64,000 bases of DNA from contig JAJPJJ010000037.1 of assembly GCA_021324295.1 (NCBI GenBank), positions 1 to 64,000 on the forward strand, in the 5' to 3' direction. The first letter of the stretch is position 1. The number at the start of each line of letters is the position of its first letter. This document shows, piece after piece, positions 43,630 through 52,508 of the stretch. The translations under genes and the position numbers were made by a program. Under the pieces are notes generated by a model. It was not told where the DNA came from. It saw nothing but the letters and a program-made list of their open reading frames with translations, and searched no databases. The stretch is from Bacillota bacterium (GTDB lineage: Bacteria > Sysuimicrobiota > Sysuimicrobiia > Sysuimicrobiales > Segetimicrobiaceae).

Positions 43630-45864
43630 TTAGGAGGCTGCGACCGGCTTTCCTTCTCCCATCACCACGCGCGAGAGGTCGGCGATCGGCCGGATCATCG
43701 CCACGACCGCCTCGAGCAGCGCCAGCCGGTTGGCGCGGACGCGCTCGTCCGGATCCATCACCAGCACATCGGTGAAGAACCGGTCGACGGGCTCACCCAG
43801 CGCAGCCAGGTGACCGAGCGCCTCGGTGTAGCGGTCGACCAGCGCGGCGACGCGCGCACCCCAGGGGCTCTCCGGAGAGCCCGCCCCGGTGCCGGCACCC
43901 GAGCGAGCGCTCGCGGCGCCGGCGTCCTGCACCGCCTCCAGCGTCTGCAGCCGCCGCACGGTGGCGAAGAGGGCGCGCTCCGCCGGCGCCGCGAGCGCAT
44001 CCTCACGGATCTCGCCGGTGAAACCGTGCGGCAGGATGCGCGCAGCTCGATCGTAGGCCATGTGGACCTGCGTGAACTCCGGGCGCCGGCGGAAGGCCCA
44101 CAGGGCCCGCGCCCGGGCCGTCGCGTCCGCCAGATCGTCGGCGCCGGAGGCCAGCACGGCGTCCACGGTATCGTAGCTGATCCCGTCCTCGATCAGGGCG
44201 GTCCGCAGGCGCTGCTGGAGCATCTCCATCGCCTCGCGCAGCGCCCGCGCGCGGCGGTCCGGGTCGGCCACCGCGTAGGCGTCGAGCGCAGCGGACGCCA
44301 GATCGCGCATCCGGAGCGGCCATCCCCGGTCCACGGCGACGGCGACGATGCCCTGCGCCGCCCGCCGCAGCCCGTACGGGTCCTGCGAACCGCTCGCCGC
44401 GATCCCCGCGGCCAGCGCGCCCAGGAGCGTGTCCACGCGGTCGAGCACCGCGAGGTAGGCACCGAGCTCCGAGCGCGGCAGCGCCGCGCCCCGCGGCAGG
44501 TACTGCTCCCGGATCGCCCCGGCCACCGGCTCCGGCTCCCCATCGAGCCTCGCGTAGATCCCGCCCATGACGCCCTGCAGCTCCGGGAACTCGCGCACGA
44601 TCTGCGTCACCAGATCGGCCTTGCTGAGGCGCGCGGCGCGAGCGAGGTGCGCGGCCGCCTCCGGCGCGAGGCCGAGGAGGCGGCGCAAGCTGTCCGCGAG
44701 ACGCTCCAGACGCTGCGCCTTCTGCGCCATCGTGCCGAGCGGCTCGAGGAAGACGAGGCCCGCGAGATGCTCGACGCGCGAGGCGAGCGGTTGCCTGCGG
44801 TCCTCATCGAAGAAGAAGCGCGCGTCGGCGAGGCGGGCGCGCAGCACCCACTCGTTGCCCTCGCGCACGATGTCGAGGCCCTGGGTCCCCCCGTTGCGGA
44901 TCGCGACGAACGCGGGGAGGAGCCGGCCGGAGGCGTCCTCGACGGCGAAGTACTTCTGGTGGTGCTGCATCACGGTGATCAGAACCTCGCGCGGCAGGTC
45001 GAGGAACTCGTCCGCAAACCGTCCCGCGAACGCCTCGGGCCACTCGACGAGCTGCACGGTTTCGTCGACGAGGTCCGGATCCAAAAGCGGGCGGCCGCCG
45101 GCGTCGCGCGCCGCGCGCGCGGCGCCGGCGGTGATCCGCGCGCGCCGCTCCTCCGGATCGAGGAGGACGTAGCCCTCCCGCAGCGCCTCCTCGTACGCAT
45201 CCGCGGAGTGGACCACAAGCGGCCGCGGGTGCAGGACGCGGTGCCCGAACGTCCGCCGCCCGGCCCGCACGCCGGCGAACTCGCAGGCCACGACACGGCG
45301 GCCGAGGAGCGCGAGGAGCCACCGCACCGGCCGGGCGAATCGCGTAGCGCCGGTGCCCCAGCGCATCGCCTTGGGAAAGGCGAGCCCCTCGGCGAGCTGC
45401 GGCAGCAGGCCGGCCAGCACCCGGGCCGCGGGCGCACCCGGCTCGCGCCGCACGGCGAACACGTAGTCCCCCTGCGGCGTCTGGCGCCGCTCGAGGCTCG
45501 CCGTCGCCACACCCTGCGCCCGCGCGAAGCCTTCGGCCGCCTGCGTCGGCCGGCCGTCCGGCCCGAACGCGATGCGGGCGGCGGGGCCGCGCACGGCACG
45601 GATCAGGTCCTCCTGGCGGGGGGCGACGCGGTCGACGATCAGCGCGAGCCGCCGCGGCGTGGAATACGCGCGGACGCCGGCGGCGGGGAGCCGCGCCGCG
45701 TCGAAGGCCGCCAGGGCGTTGTCGCGGAGCTGGCGGGCGCCCTCCCACGCGGCGGCCGGGGGCAGCTCCTCGGTCCCGATCTCGAAGACGAGGCGCGCCG
45801 GCTCGTCCCGGCCGCCCCGCCGCCCGCGGCCCGCCGGCGACGTGCCCGGCGCGTCAGGCGGCAT
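43630..45864 (-). CDS. glyS: Glycine-tRNA ligase beta subunit
   Basis: The protein has 744 residues. The beta subunit of the bacterial tetrameric glycyl-tRNA synthetase recognises tRNA(Gly). Family segments are [59 protein letters not shown] and the C-terminal anticodon-binding part [25 protein letters not shown]. It overlaps glyQ by 11 bp and is translated with it. Confidence 0.96.
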   Translation of the reverse strand: MPPDAPGTSPAGRGRRGGRDEPARLVFEIGTEELPPAAAWEGARQLRDNALAAFDAARLPAAGVRAYSTPRRLALIVDRVAPRQEDLIRAVRGPAARIAFGPDGRPTQAAEGFARAQGVATASLERRQTPQGDYVFAVRREPGAPAARVLAGLLPQLAEGLAFPKAMRWGTGATRFARPVRWLLALLGRRVVACEFAGVRAGRRTFGHRVLHPRPLVVHSADAYEEALREGYVLLDPEERRARITAGAARAARDAGGRPLLDPDLVDETVQLVEWPEAFAGRFADEFLDLPREVLITVMQHHQKYFAVEDASGRLLPAFVAIRNGGTQGLDIVREGNEWVLRARLADARFFFDEDRRQPLASRVEHLAGLVFLEPLGTMAQKAQRLERLADSLRRLLGLAPEAAAHLARAARLSKADLVTQIVREFPELQGVMGGIYARLDGEPEPVAGAIREQYLPRGAALPRSELGAYLAVLDRVDTLLGALAAGIAASGSQDPYGLRRAAQGIVAVAVDRGWPLRMRDLASAALDAYAVADPDRRARALREAMEMLQQRLRTALIEDGISYDTVDAVLASGADDLADATARARALWAFRRRPEFTQVHMAYDRAARILPHGFTGEIREDALAAPAERALFATVRRLQTLEAVQDAGAASARSGAGTGAGSPESPWGARVAALVDRYTEALGHLAALGEPVDRFFTDVLVMDPDERVRANRLALLEAVVAMIRPIADLSRVVMGEGKPVAAS

Positions 45865-46741
45865 GCGTGCGGCTGCGGAGCAGCGGCCAGCCCAGCTCCT
45901 CTCGCCGGGCCAGGTACAGCTCAGCGCACCGGCGCGCGAGGGCGCGGGAGCGGCCCATCAGGCTCGCCCGCTCCGCGACCCCCACGGCCCCGCGCGCGTC
46001 CAGGAGGTTGAAGACGTGTGAGCACTTCAGGACGTGATCGAACGCCGGGAGCACGAGGCGGCGGTCCAGGAGGCGCCCCGCTTCCCGCTCGTAGGCATCG
46101 AAGAGGCCGCGCAGCGTCGGCACGTCCGCGGCCTCGAACGCGTACGTCGAGTGCTCGACCTCCTCCTGGCGGCGGATCTCGCCGTACGTGATCCCCGGCG
46201 CCCACACCAAGTCGTAGACGTTGTCCTTCCGCTGGATGAACTGCGCGATCCGCTCGGGGCCGTACGTGATCTCTGCGGAGACCACCGGGAGGTCGATGCC
46301 GCCCATCTGCTGGAAGTACGTGAACTGGGTGATCTCCTGGCCGTCCAGGAACACCTGCCATCCCAGCCCGGAGGCGCCGAGCGTGCGGTCCTCCCAGTCG
46401 TCCTCGAGGAAGCGAAGATCGTGCTCTCGCAGGTCGATCCGCAGCGTGCGCAGGCTCTCGATGTACAGCTCCTGGGCGTCGTCCGGCGACGGCTTCAGCA
46501 CCACCTGGTACTGAAAGTAGCGGCCCAGGCGGTTGGGGTTCTCGCCGTATCGCCCGTCCGCGGGCCGCCGGCTCGGCTGCACGTACGCGGCCCGCCACGG
46601 CTCCGGGCCCAGGGTTCTCAGGAACGTCGCCGGGTGCATGGTGCCCGCCCCCACCTCGAGGTCGTAGGGTTGCTCGATGACGCATCCCCGGGCGGCCCAG
46701 TATCGCTCGAGCGCGATGAGCACATCCTGAAACGTCATCAC
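45854..46741 (-). CDS. glyQ: Glycine-tRNA ligase alpha subunit
   Basis: The protein has 295 residues and is the catalytic class II subunit that forms glycyl-adenylate. Conserved stretches are [35 protein letters not shown] (the start of the family), [20 protein letters not shown] and [25 protein letters not shown] codons at 46741 and 46738 are tandem; GGGGGAG lies about 12 nt upstream. No T-box leader was recognised in the short region before it. Confidence 0.96.
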   Translation of the reverse strand: MMTFQDVLIALERYWAARGCVIEQPYDLEVGAGTMHPATFLRTLGPEPWRAAYVQPSRRPADGRYGENPNRLGRYFQYQVVLKPSPDDAQELYIESLRTLRIDLREHDLRFLEDDWEDRTLGASGLGWQVFLDGQEITQFTYFQQMGGIDLPVVSAEITYGPERIAQFIQRKDNVYDLVWAPGITYGEIRRQEEVEHSTYAFEAADVPTLRGLFDAYEREAGRLLDRRLVLPAFDHVLKCSHVFNLLDARGAVGVAERASLMGRSRALARRCAELYLARREELGWPLLRSRTHAA

Positions 46742-46834
46742 GACGGTAGCTCCCCCAACGCGCTACTGCGCCGTGGCGCCCGCCCCGAGGCGAACCGGGC
46801 GGGCGGCGCGGCACCGCAGCGGATCCGGACGTCT

Positions 46835-47086
46835 CTACCCGATGCCGAGCGGCTCTTCCTCGCGCTCCCGCTCCCGCCGCGCCGGCAGGGAGGTCAGCAC
46901 GCTCGCGATCGCGAAGGCGGCGAGCCCGACGGCCGCCCAGGTGAGCGGCAGCTCCATCACCCGATCCTCCGTGTGGAACCGCACGGTCCCGGACTGCCCG
47001 CCGGGGCGCACGATGCGCTGGGCCTCCTCCATCGCGGAGCCGAAGTGAATGAGCGCCCGCTTGGCCCGCTCCAGATCGATGTCCAT
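46835..47086 (-). CDS. Small single-helix membrane protein of unknown function
   Basis: The protein has 83 residues: a polar N-terminal part (MDIDLERAKRALIHFGSAMEEAQRIV), a short beta-like stretch (SGTVRFHTEDRVMELPL), one membrane helix (about 48-67, TWAAVGLAAFAIASVLTSLP) and a highly charged tail (ARREREREEE). GGAGGTGG is correctly placed before the ATG. An AT-rich stretch in the 71-bp gap upstream (47087-47157) may hold its promoter. I do not recognise the family. It lies between recO and glyQ, where some Firmicutes also carry a small uncharacterised membrane protein. Confidence 0.65.
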   Translation of the reverse strand: MDIDLERAKRALIHFGSAMEEAQRIVRPGGQSGTVRFHTEDRVMELPLTWAAVGLAAFAIASVLTSLPARREREREEEPLGIG

Positions 47087-47157
47087 CGGACCACCTCCGT
47101 GGCTATCCTACCATCATTATTGTGCCCTGGGGACGGCCGCTGTCCGAGCGGAGCGGA

Positions 47158-47940
47158 TCACGCCGGCGGCGGCAGCGCTCGCAGGCGCTCGATCACCGCG
47201 GGCGCCCGCAGCCTGCCCTCCAGGCGGTACTCCAGGTGCGCCTGCACGAGCCGCGCCAGGTCGGCCCGCTGCTCGCGAGGGATCCGCAGCCGGATCGGCT
47301 GGCCGGAGGGCGCGCGCAGCAGGTGGGCGACCATCGCCAGCACGCCGGGCGCCGTCCGCACCGCCTCCTGGTTCCGCCCCGCGCATCCCGGGCACAGCGC
47401 GCCCCCGAGGGCCGGGCTGAACGCCCACCGCTCACCGGGCCCGCCGCCCCGCGGCAGCGGTCGCCCGCACCCCACGCACTCCCCGGCCCGGGGCCGGTAG
47501 CCCAGGGCCGAGGCCAGATGGAGCGCGAACCGCAGCGTGACGAGCTCTGCCTCGTCCTCGCCCGCGAGGTCCAGGGCGCCGAGCGTCGCACACACCAGGG
47601 CGAACACGTCCTCGTGCCGGTCGCGCTCCGGGAGAAACCGGTCCGCGAGCTCGGCGACGTAGGCGGCGTACGCCGACCGCATCAGGTCGGCGCGGATCCC
47701 CGCGAACGCGTCCACGACCTCGACCTGCGCGATGACGTCGAGCGTCCTGCCACGAGCCAGGAGGAAGCGCGCGCGCGTGTACGGCTCCAGCCGGCCGCCG
47801 AGGCGGCTCGTCACGCGCCGGCTCCCGCGCGCCGCCGCGCGCAGCTTGCCGTGCTCGCGCGTCAGCAGCGTGAGCACGCGGTCGGCCTCGCCGATCGTCT
47901 GCCGCCTGAGGATGACGCCCTCCGCCTTAAAGACCGGCAT
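47158..47940 (-). CDS. recO: DNA repair protein RecO
   Basis: The protein has 260 residues. RecO loads RecA onto SSB-coated DNA with RecR and anneals strands. It has the N-terminal OB fold (VFKAEGVILRRQTIGEADRVLTLLTREHGKLRAAARGSRR) and a helical C-terminal part with a four-Cys zinc site, CVGCG and CPGC (about residues 145-175). ATG 47940 lies within the last codons of cdd, an overlap of 14 bp. In Firmicutes era lies between cdd and recO; it is absent here. Confidence 0.93.
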   Translation of the reverse strand: MPVFKAEGVILRRQTIGEADRVLTLLTREHGKLRAAARGSRRVTSRLGGRLEPYTRARFLLARGRTLDVIAQVEVVDAFAGIRADLMRSAYAAYVAELADRFLPERDRHEDVFALVCATLGALDLAGEDEAELVTLRFALHLASALGYRPRAGECVGCGRPLPRGGGPGERWAFSPALGGALCPGCAGRNQEAVRTAPGVLAMVAHLLRAPSGQPIRLRIPREQRADLARLVQAHLEYRLEGRLRAPAVIERLRALPPPA

Positions 47941-48358
47941 GGGACGCACGCGCCGGCGCTCGGGCCACCCGCCCCCCCGGCTGCCCCGTGAAGGGTCGCG
48001 GCAGGAGATCCCGCAGCGCGACGACCGCCGGCGGCGCACCGGGGGACACCAGGATCACGGCCCCGACCCCGAACTCGTCCATGACCTGCCGGCAGGCCCC
48101 GCAGGGGGAGATCCCGGCGGGGCCGGCGACCGCGACCGCGACGAGCCGGCGGCGCCCGGTCGCCACGGCGGACTGGATCGCCACGCGCTCGGCGCACGCC
48201 GTGAGCCCGTACGACGCGTTCTCGACGTTGCAGCCAGCGTAGATCGACCCGTCCGCGGCCAGCACCGCTGCCCCGACCGCAAACCGGGAATACGGCGCGT
48301 AGGCATTCCGCCGGGCCGCGGCGGCCGCCCGCGCGAGCCGGCGGTAGGCGTCCGCCAT
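47927..48358 (-). CDS. cdd: Cytidine deaminase
   Basis: The protein has 143 residues, a tetrameric-type cytidine deaminase for pyrimidine salvage. Zinc ligands are Cys55 (TACAER), Cys86 and Cys89 (PCGAC), and Glu57 is the proton shuttle. Substrate contacts are in FAVGAAVLAADGSIYAGCNVENASY. ATG 48358 gives the family N-terminus; the open frame extends to 48439 across a promoter-like region, which argues against the longer form. The C-terminal tail of about 20 residues is longer than usual. Confidence 0.93.
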   Translation of the reverse strand: MADAYRRLARAAAAARRNAYAPYSRFAVGAAVLAADGSIYAGCNVENASYGLTACAERVAIQSAVATGRRRLVAVAVAGPAGISPCGACRQVMDEFGVGAVILVSPGAPPAVVALRDLLPRPFTGQPGGRVARAPARASHAGL

Positions 48359-48420
48359 CGCACCGCGCGGGGGCGTCGTGCCCGACGACCGCGATCGCCG
48401 GTTCGAGCGAGGCGCGAGCA

Positions 48421-48446
48421 TGATACTGAGAGTATACACTACCGCG
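48421..48446. promoter_or_regulatory. Divergent promoter region of cdd-recO and the sensor kinase operon
   Basis: An AT-rich stretch (TGATACTGAGAGTATACACT, 48421-48440) stands in GC-rich DNA between divergent genes. On the minus strand it contains TATACT (48436-48431), a good -10 for cdd. On the plus strand TATACA (48433-48438) could serve the kinase gene. The two -10 elements overlap, so the two transcripts may compete. No convincing -35 elements were found. Confidence 0.5.
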
Positions 48447-48456
48447 CCGGGTCACC

Positions 48457-49818
48457 GTGTCCGGAGCCTCGGGGCGATCGAGGGGAACCGCCGCCCGCCA
48501 CGAACTCTCGGGTGTGGAACGCGTGGAGCCGCCCCGTACCCCGAGGTCCGCGGCGGGATCGCCGCCGCCCGGCGGGGCGCCCGCGCGCGCCCGGGTCGCG
48601 CGCCGGGCGGAGGCGGACGCGCACATCCGGGAGCTGCGCGTCCTCGCCGCGATCGCGGAGGCGCTCAACAGCGCGCCGGACGTTCGGCGGGCGCTCGAGC
48701 GGACGCTCGCGATGGTGGCCGACCTGCTGGGCCTCCGCACCGGCTGGGTGTGGCTGCTCGACCCCGAGACCGACCGGTTCTACAACGCTGCGGCGCGCAA
48801 TCTGCCGCCGTACCTGCAGGAGCCGGTGCGCATGACCGGGCGCTCCTGCTGGTGCATCGAGGAATTCCGCGACGGCGAGCTCACCCCCAAGAACATCGAC
48901 ATGCTGGAATGCAGCCGCCTCCGCCCCGCGGTCAGGCGACAGGCGACCGACCTGACCCACGGGCTCGCGTATCACGCCAGCATCCCGCTCTACTTCCGGG
49001 ACAAGCCCCTCGGCATCATGAACGTCACGGGCCCCTCGTGGCGGAAGCTCACGGCCGACGAGCTGCGCCTTCTGTCCACGATCGCGTATCAGGTCGGCAT
49101 CGCGATCGAGCGCGCGCGGCTGGCCGATGAGAGCGCGCGGCTCGCCCGGGCCGAGGAACGGGCGCGGATCGCGCGCGAGATCCACGACACGCTGGCGCAG
49201 GCCCTCACGGCGATCGTCCTCCAGCTCGAGGGCGCCGTGCGCGCGTGGGCGGCCGATCCGCCCCGGGCGAGCCAACGGGTCGCCCGCGCGCTGCAGGTCG
49301 CACGGGAAGGCCTCGAGGAAGCCCGCCGCTCCGTCCTGAGCCTCCGGGTCGCTCCCGCCGCCGGCAGGCCGCTGCCGGAGGCGCTGGCCGCCCTCGGCCG
49401 CGCGCTCACGGCGGACACGGGGATCCGCGTGCTCGTGCACGTCGTCCCCCCGCCCGCGCCCGGCGGGGGGCGTCCGCTACCGCCGGCGATCGAGGCGGAG
49501 CTGTTCCGCATCGCCCAGGAGGCGCTCACGAACATCCGTCGGCACGCCGGCGCCAGGCGGGTGGACCTCACGCTCCGTACGATGCCGCGTCGTGTCCGTC
49601 TCTCGATCCGGGACGACGGTCGGGGATTTGCTCCCGAGGCGGTCCCCGCAGGACGCCTGGGCCTCGTCGGCATGCGGGAGCGGGCGCAGGGACTGGGGGC
49701 GCGGCTGCGCGTGCGCAGCACGCCGGGGCGGGGCACCACGGTGACGGTGTCCGTGCCGCTTGCCAGCAGCGGCGATCGGCCCGGAACGGCGGCCCCGGCG
49801 CGGGATCGCGCGCCATGA
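48457..49818 (+). CDS. GAF-domain sensor histidine kinase, NarL/DesK class (HisKA_3)
   Basis: A cytoplasmic sensor of 453 residues with no membrane helix. A disordered Pro/Arg-rich start (about 1-50) is followed by a GAF domain (about 60-225), the HisKA_3 phosphoacceptor helix with His243 (REIHDTLAQALTAIVLQLEG), and an HATPase_c domain (EAELFRIAQEALTNIRRHAGA, IRDDGRGFAPE, GRLGLVGMRERA, GRGTTVTVSVPL). The GAF domain carries Cys131, Cys133 (SCWCIEEF) and Cys152 (MLECSRL), a possible metal, iron-sulfur or redox site. GTG 48457 is used as start; internal GTG codons could also serve. The response regulator gene overlaps by four bases. Confidence 0.87.
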   Translation: MSGASGRSRGTAARHELSGVERVEPPRTPRSAAGSPPPGGAPARARVARRAEADAHIRELRVLAAIAEALNSAPDVRRALERTLAMVADLLGLRTGWVWLLDPETDRFYNAAARNLPPYLQEPVRMTGRSCWCIEEFRDGELTPKNIDMLECSRLRPAVRRQATDLTHGLAYHASIPLYFRDKPLGIMNVTGPSWRKLTADELRLLSTIAYQVGIAIERARLADESARLARAEERARIAREIHDTLAQALTAIVLQLEGAVRAWAADPPRASQRVARALQVAREGLEEARRSVLSLRVAPAAGRPLPEALAALGRALTADTGIRVLVHVVPPPAPGGGRPLPPAIEAELFRIAQEALTNIRRHAGARRVDLTLRTMPRRVRLSIRDDGRGFAPEAVPAGRLGLVGMRERAQGLGARLRVRSTPGRGTTVTVSVPLASSGDRPGTAAPARDRAP

Positions 49819-50435
49819 TCCGCGTCCTCGTCGTCGACGACCACCCGGTGGTCCGGGAGGGCCTCGTGGCCATCCTCGAGGACGACCCGGACCTCCAGCT
49901 CGCCGGATCCGCGGGCTCGGCCGAGGAGGCCCTCGCGGCGGCGGCCAGGGCCCGGCCCGATGTGATCCTGCTGGACCTGGAGCTGCCGGGACTCGGCGGG
50001 GTCGAAGCGATCCCCCAGCTCGCGGCGGCGGCCCCGGCCTCGCGCATCCTCGTGCTCACGGCCTACGACACGGAGGAGCGCGTCCTCGGTGCGATCCGGG
50101 CCGGCGCCCGCGGGTACCTGCTGAAGGGCGCGCCGGCCGATGAGATCGCGCGCGCGATCCGAGCGGTCCACGCCGGCGGCTCCTACCTGGCCTCCCCCGT
50201 CGCCGCCAGGGTCCTCGGGCACGTGCGCACACCGGGGCGGCCCGGCACGCTGAGCGCGCGCGAGCGCACGGTGCTGCGCCGCATCGCGGATGGCCTGTCC
50301 ACCAAGCAGATCGCGCGTGAGCTCGGGATCACGGAGCGCACTGTGAAATTCCACGTGAGCTCGATCATGAACAAGCTCGGTGCCGACACCCGCGCCCACG
50401 CCGTCGCGGAGGCCACCCGGCGCGGCCTCCTCTGA
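49815..50435 (+). CDS. NarL/FixJ-family response regulator
   Basis: The protein has 206 residues: a receiver domain with Asp8-Asp9 and the phosphorylation site Asp54 (VILLDLELPG) and Lys in GYLLKGAP, then a LuxR-type helix-turn-helix (TLSARERTVLRRIADGLSTKQIARELGITERTVKFHV). The ATGA overlap with the kinase gene makes them a cognate pair. Likely targets are not visible; respiratory operons in the window are candidates because this class often senses oxygen or redox signals. Confidence 0.93.
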   Translation: MIRVLVVDDHPVVREGLVAILEDDPDLQLAGSAGSAEEALAAAARARPDVILLDLELPGLGGVEAIPQLAAAAPASRILVLTAYDTEERVLGAIRAGARGYLLKGAPADEIARAIRAVHAGGSYLASPVAARVLGHVRTPGRPGTLSARERTVLRRIADGLSTKQIARELGITERTVKFHVSSIMNKLGADTRAHAVAEATRRGLL

Positions 50436-50700
50436 CGCGCCGCGGGCGGCCCGCGGAGCCTGTCCGCCCGAACAGGTCCTGACCCTCCCCACGTCACAGG
50501 CCGGCCTCTGCGCGCTCGTCCGGCGCCGCAAAGGTGCCCGGCGCCGCATACTGGAGGCGTGAGGAGCACAGAAGGATGGCGATGGATCATGGAACACACG
50601 ACGGTGTATCTGGCGATGGCCGCCGACGGCGGTGCGTGGAAGCGCCCCCGGCCGGCGCCGGCCGGGGGCGGACCGTCACGGGTGCGGAGGGTTGCGTGTG

Positions 50701-51459
50701 ATGCTGCTCCGTGACTCGATTGCGCTGATCACCGGAGCCTCGCGCGGCCTGGGCTACGAGCTCGCGGCCGCGTTCGCCCGGCGCGGCGCGCGCCTGGTCC
50801 TGACCGCGAGGGGCGCGGACGCGCTGGAGCGGGCCGTCCGCGTGCTCGGCCGCGAGGGCGAGGCATCCGCTCGGCCCCACGAGATCCTGGCGCTCCCCGG
50901 GGACGTCGGGGACCCGGCGCACGCGGAGCGCCTCGTCCGCACCGGCCTCGCGCGGTTCGGCCGGATCGATATCCTGGTCAACAACGCGTCCACCCTCGGG
51001 CCGACGCCGATGCCCCGGCTCGACGCGCTGTCCCCCGCCGCCCTGCTGGAGACACTCCGCGTGAACGTCGCCGCGCCGCTAAATCTCGCGCAGCTCGTCC
51101 TGCCGCAGATGAAGGCGCGCCGGGACGGGGTGATCATCAACGTCACCTCGGATGCGGGCGTGGAGGCCTACCCGGGGTGGGGCGCGTACGGCACCAGCAA
51201 GGCGGCCCTGGAGCAGCTCACGCGGGTCCTCGCGGCGGAGCTCGCGGGCACCGGAATCAGGGTCTACCTCGTCGACCCGGGGGACATGGACACGCAGATG
51301 CACCGCGAGGCGGAACCCGGCGCGGACCTCTCCCGCCTGCCGCCGCCCCGGGTCGCGGCGCCCGCGTTCGTGCGGCTCGTGGAAGCGGAGACCGCCCCCT
51401 ACGGCCGGTTCGCGGCGCAGCGGTGGGACGCCGCGCCGGCCGCGGCCCCCTCCCCATGA
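50701..51459 (+). CDS. Short-chain dehydrogenase/reductase
   Basis: A 252-residue classical SDR: cofactor motif TGASRGLG (residues 12-19), NNAS, the catalytic Ser in NVTSDAG and YGTSK with Tyr and Lys. Arg residues after the second strand (LTARGADAL) suggest NADP(H). The substrate is unknown. ATG 50701 follows GGAGGG; GTG 50698 is an alternative. The next gene starts within its stop codon (ATGA), so the two products may act together. The 265 bp before it contain no gene. Confidence 0.9.
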   Translation: MLLRDSIALITGASRGLGYELAAAFARRGARLVLTARGADALERAVRVLGREGEASARPHEILALPGDVGDPAHAERLVRTGLARFGRIDILVNNASTLGPTPMPRLDALSPAALLETLRVNVAAPLNLAQLVLPQMKARRDGVIINVTSDAGVEAYPGWGAYGTSKAALEQLTRVLAAELAGTGIRVYLVDPGDMDTQMHREAEPGADLSRLPPPRVAAPAFVRLVEAETAPYGRFAAQRWDAAPAAAPSP

Positions 51460-52490
51460 CCCCCACGCTCCCGCAGGCGCACGCGCGCGGCGCGATGGAG
51501 TTCGCGCTGCCGCCCGAGCTGGAGGCCCACGAGCCGCCGGAAGCCCGCGGGCTCAGGCGCGACGAGGTCAGGCTGCTGGTCACCTACCGGGGGGCGGATC
51601 GGATCGTCCATGCGCGCTTCGCGGATCTGCCCGGGTTCCTCCGGCCCGGCGATCTCCTGGTCCTCAACGACTCCGCCACCCTGCCCGCGGCACTGCCGGC
51701 GCGGCGCGCCGACGGGAGCGCGGTCGCCCTCCACCTGTCCACGGCGCTGCCGGCCGCGTTGTGGGTCGTCGAGCCGCGGCGGGTCCGGGTGGCGGCCGGC
51801 GAGGTCCTCTCGCTGCCCGCCGGCGGCACGGCCCGGCTGCTGGTCCCCTACCGCGGGTCGCCGCGGCTCTGGGTCGCACAGCTCGATCTGCCCGCGCCGC
51901 TGCTCCCCTACCTCGCCACGCACGGCCGGCCGATCAGGTACCCCTACGTGCGCGGGGAGTGGCCGCTCGAGCTGTACCAGACGACGTATGCGCGCGAGCC
52001 GGGGTCGGCCGAGATGCCATCGGCGGGGCGCGCGTTCACCCGGGAGGTGCTCGACCGGGCGGCCGCCCGAGGCATCCGGATCGCGTACCTCACGCTGCAC
52101 ACGGGGGTGGCCAGCCCCGAGCGGGACGAGCCGCCGGCCGAGGAATGGTACCGGGTCCCGGCGGGCACCGCGAACCTGGTGAACGGGGCGCGCCGCGGCG
52201 GCGGGCGCGTCGTCGCGGTCGGCACGACGGTCGTGCGGGCGCTCGAGACCGCCGCGGACGAAGCCGGCCGCGTCATCGCCTCCCAGGGCTGGACCGACCT
52301 GGTGATCACCCCGGAGCGCGGCGTGCGGGTGGCGGACGGGCTGCTGACCGGGTTCCACGAGCCGCGGGCATCGCACCTCGCGATGCTGGAGGCGTTCGCG
52401 GGGCGCGCGCACCTCGAGCGCGCGTACCGGACCGCGCTCGACGCCGGCTACCTCTGGCACGAGTTCGGGGACCTGCACCTCATCCTCTGA
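51456..52490 (+). CDS. Divergent QueA-like protein (S-adenosylmethionine:tRNA ribosyltransferase-isomerase family)
   Basis: The protein has 344 residues. It has the QueA family outline: FALPPELEAHEPPEARGLRRDEVRLLV at the start, FLRPGDLLVLNDSATLPA, GEWPLELYQTTYA, IAYLTLHTGV, GRVVAVGTTVVRALE and LLTGFHEPRASHLAMLEAF. The canonical HVGAGTFxPV is replaced by HTGVASPERDEPP, so it is a paralogous subfamily rather than a standard queuosine enzyme. No other queuosine gene (tgt, queC-G) is in the window. It is coupled to an SDR gene by a four-base overlap, which suggests a modified substrate. Confidence 0.8.
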   Translation: MTPTLPQAHARGAMEFALPPELEAHEPPEARGLRRDEVRLLVTYRGADRIVHARFADLPGFLRPGDLLVLNDSATLPAALPARRADGSAVALHLSTALPAALWVVEPRRVRVAAGEVLSLPAGGTARLLVPYRGSPRLWVAQLDLPAPLLPYLATHGRPIRYPYVRGEWPLELYQTTYAREPGSAEMPSAGRAFTREVLDRAAARGIRIAYLTLHTGVASPERDEPPAEEWYRVPAGTANLVNGARRGGGRVVAVGTTVVRALETAADEAGRVIASQGWTDLVITPERGVRVADGLLTGFHEPRASHLAMLEAFAGRAHLERAYRTALDAGYLWHEFGDLHLIL

Positions 52491-52508
52491 CGAGGCGGCG
52501 CGATCCCG

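Noticed and set aside
40617-43775. A plus-strand open frame of about 1050 codons opposite ppdK
   Set aside because: It mirrors the pyruvate phosphate dikinase gene; the composition is His/Arg/Asp-rich shadow sequence and there is no independent ribosome binding site or motif.
48359-48439. Longer N-terminus for cytidine deaminase
   Set aside because: The extension would be translated across the -10-like TATACT region, and family proteins begin near ATG 48358.
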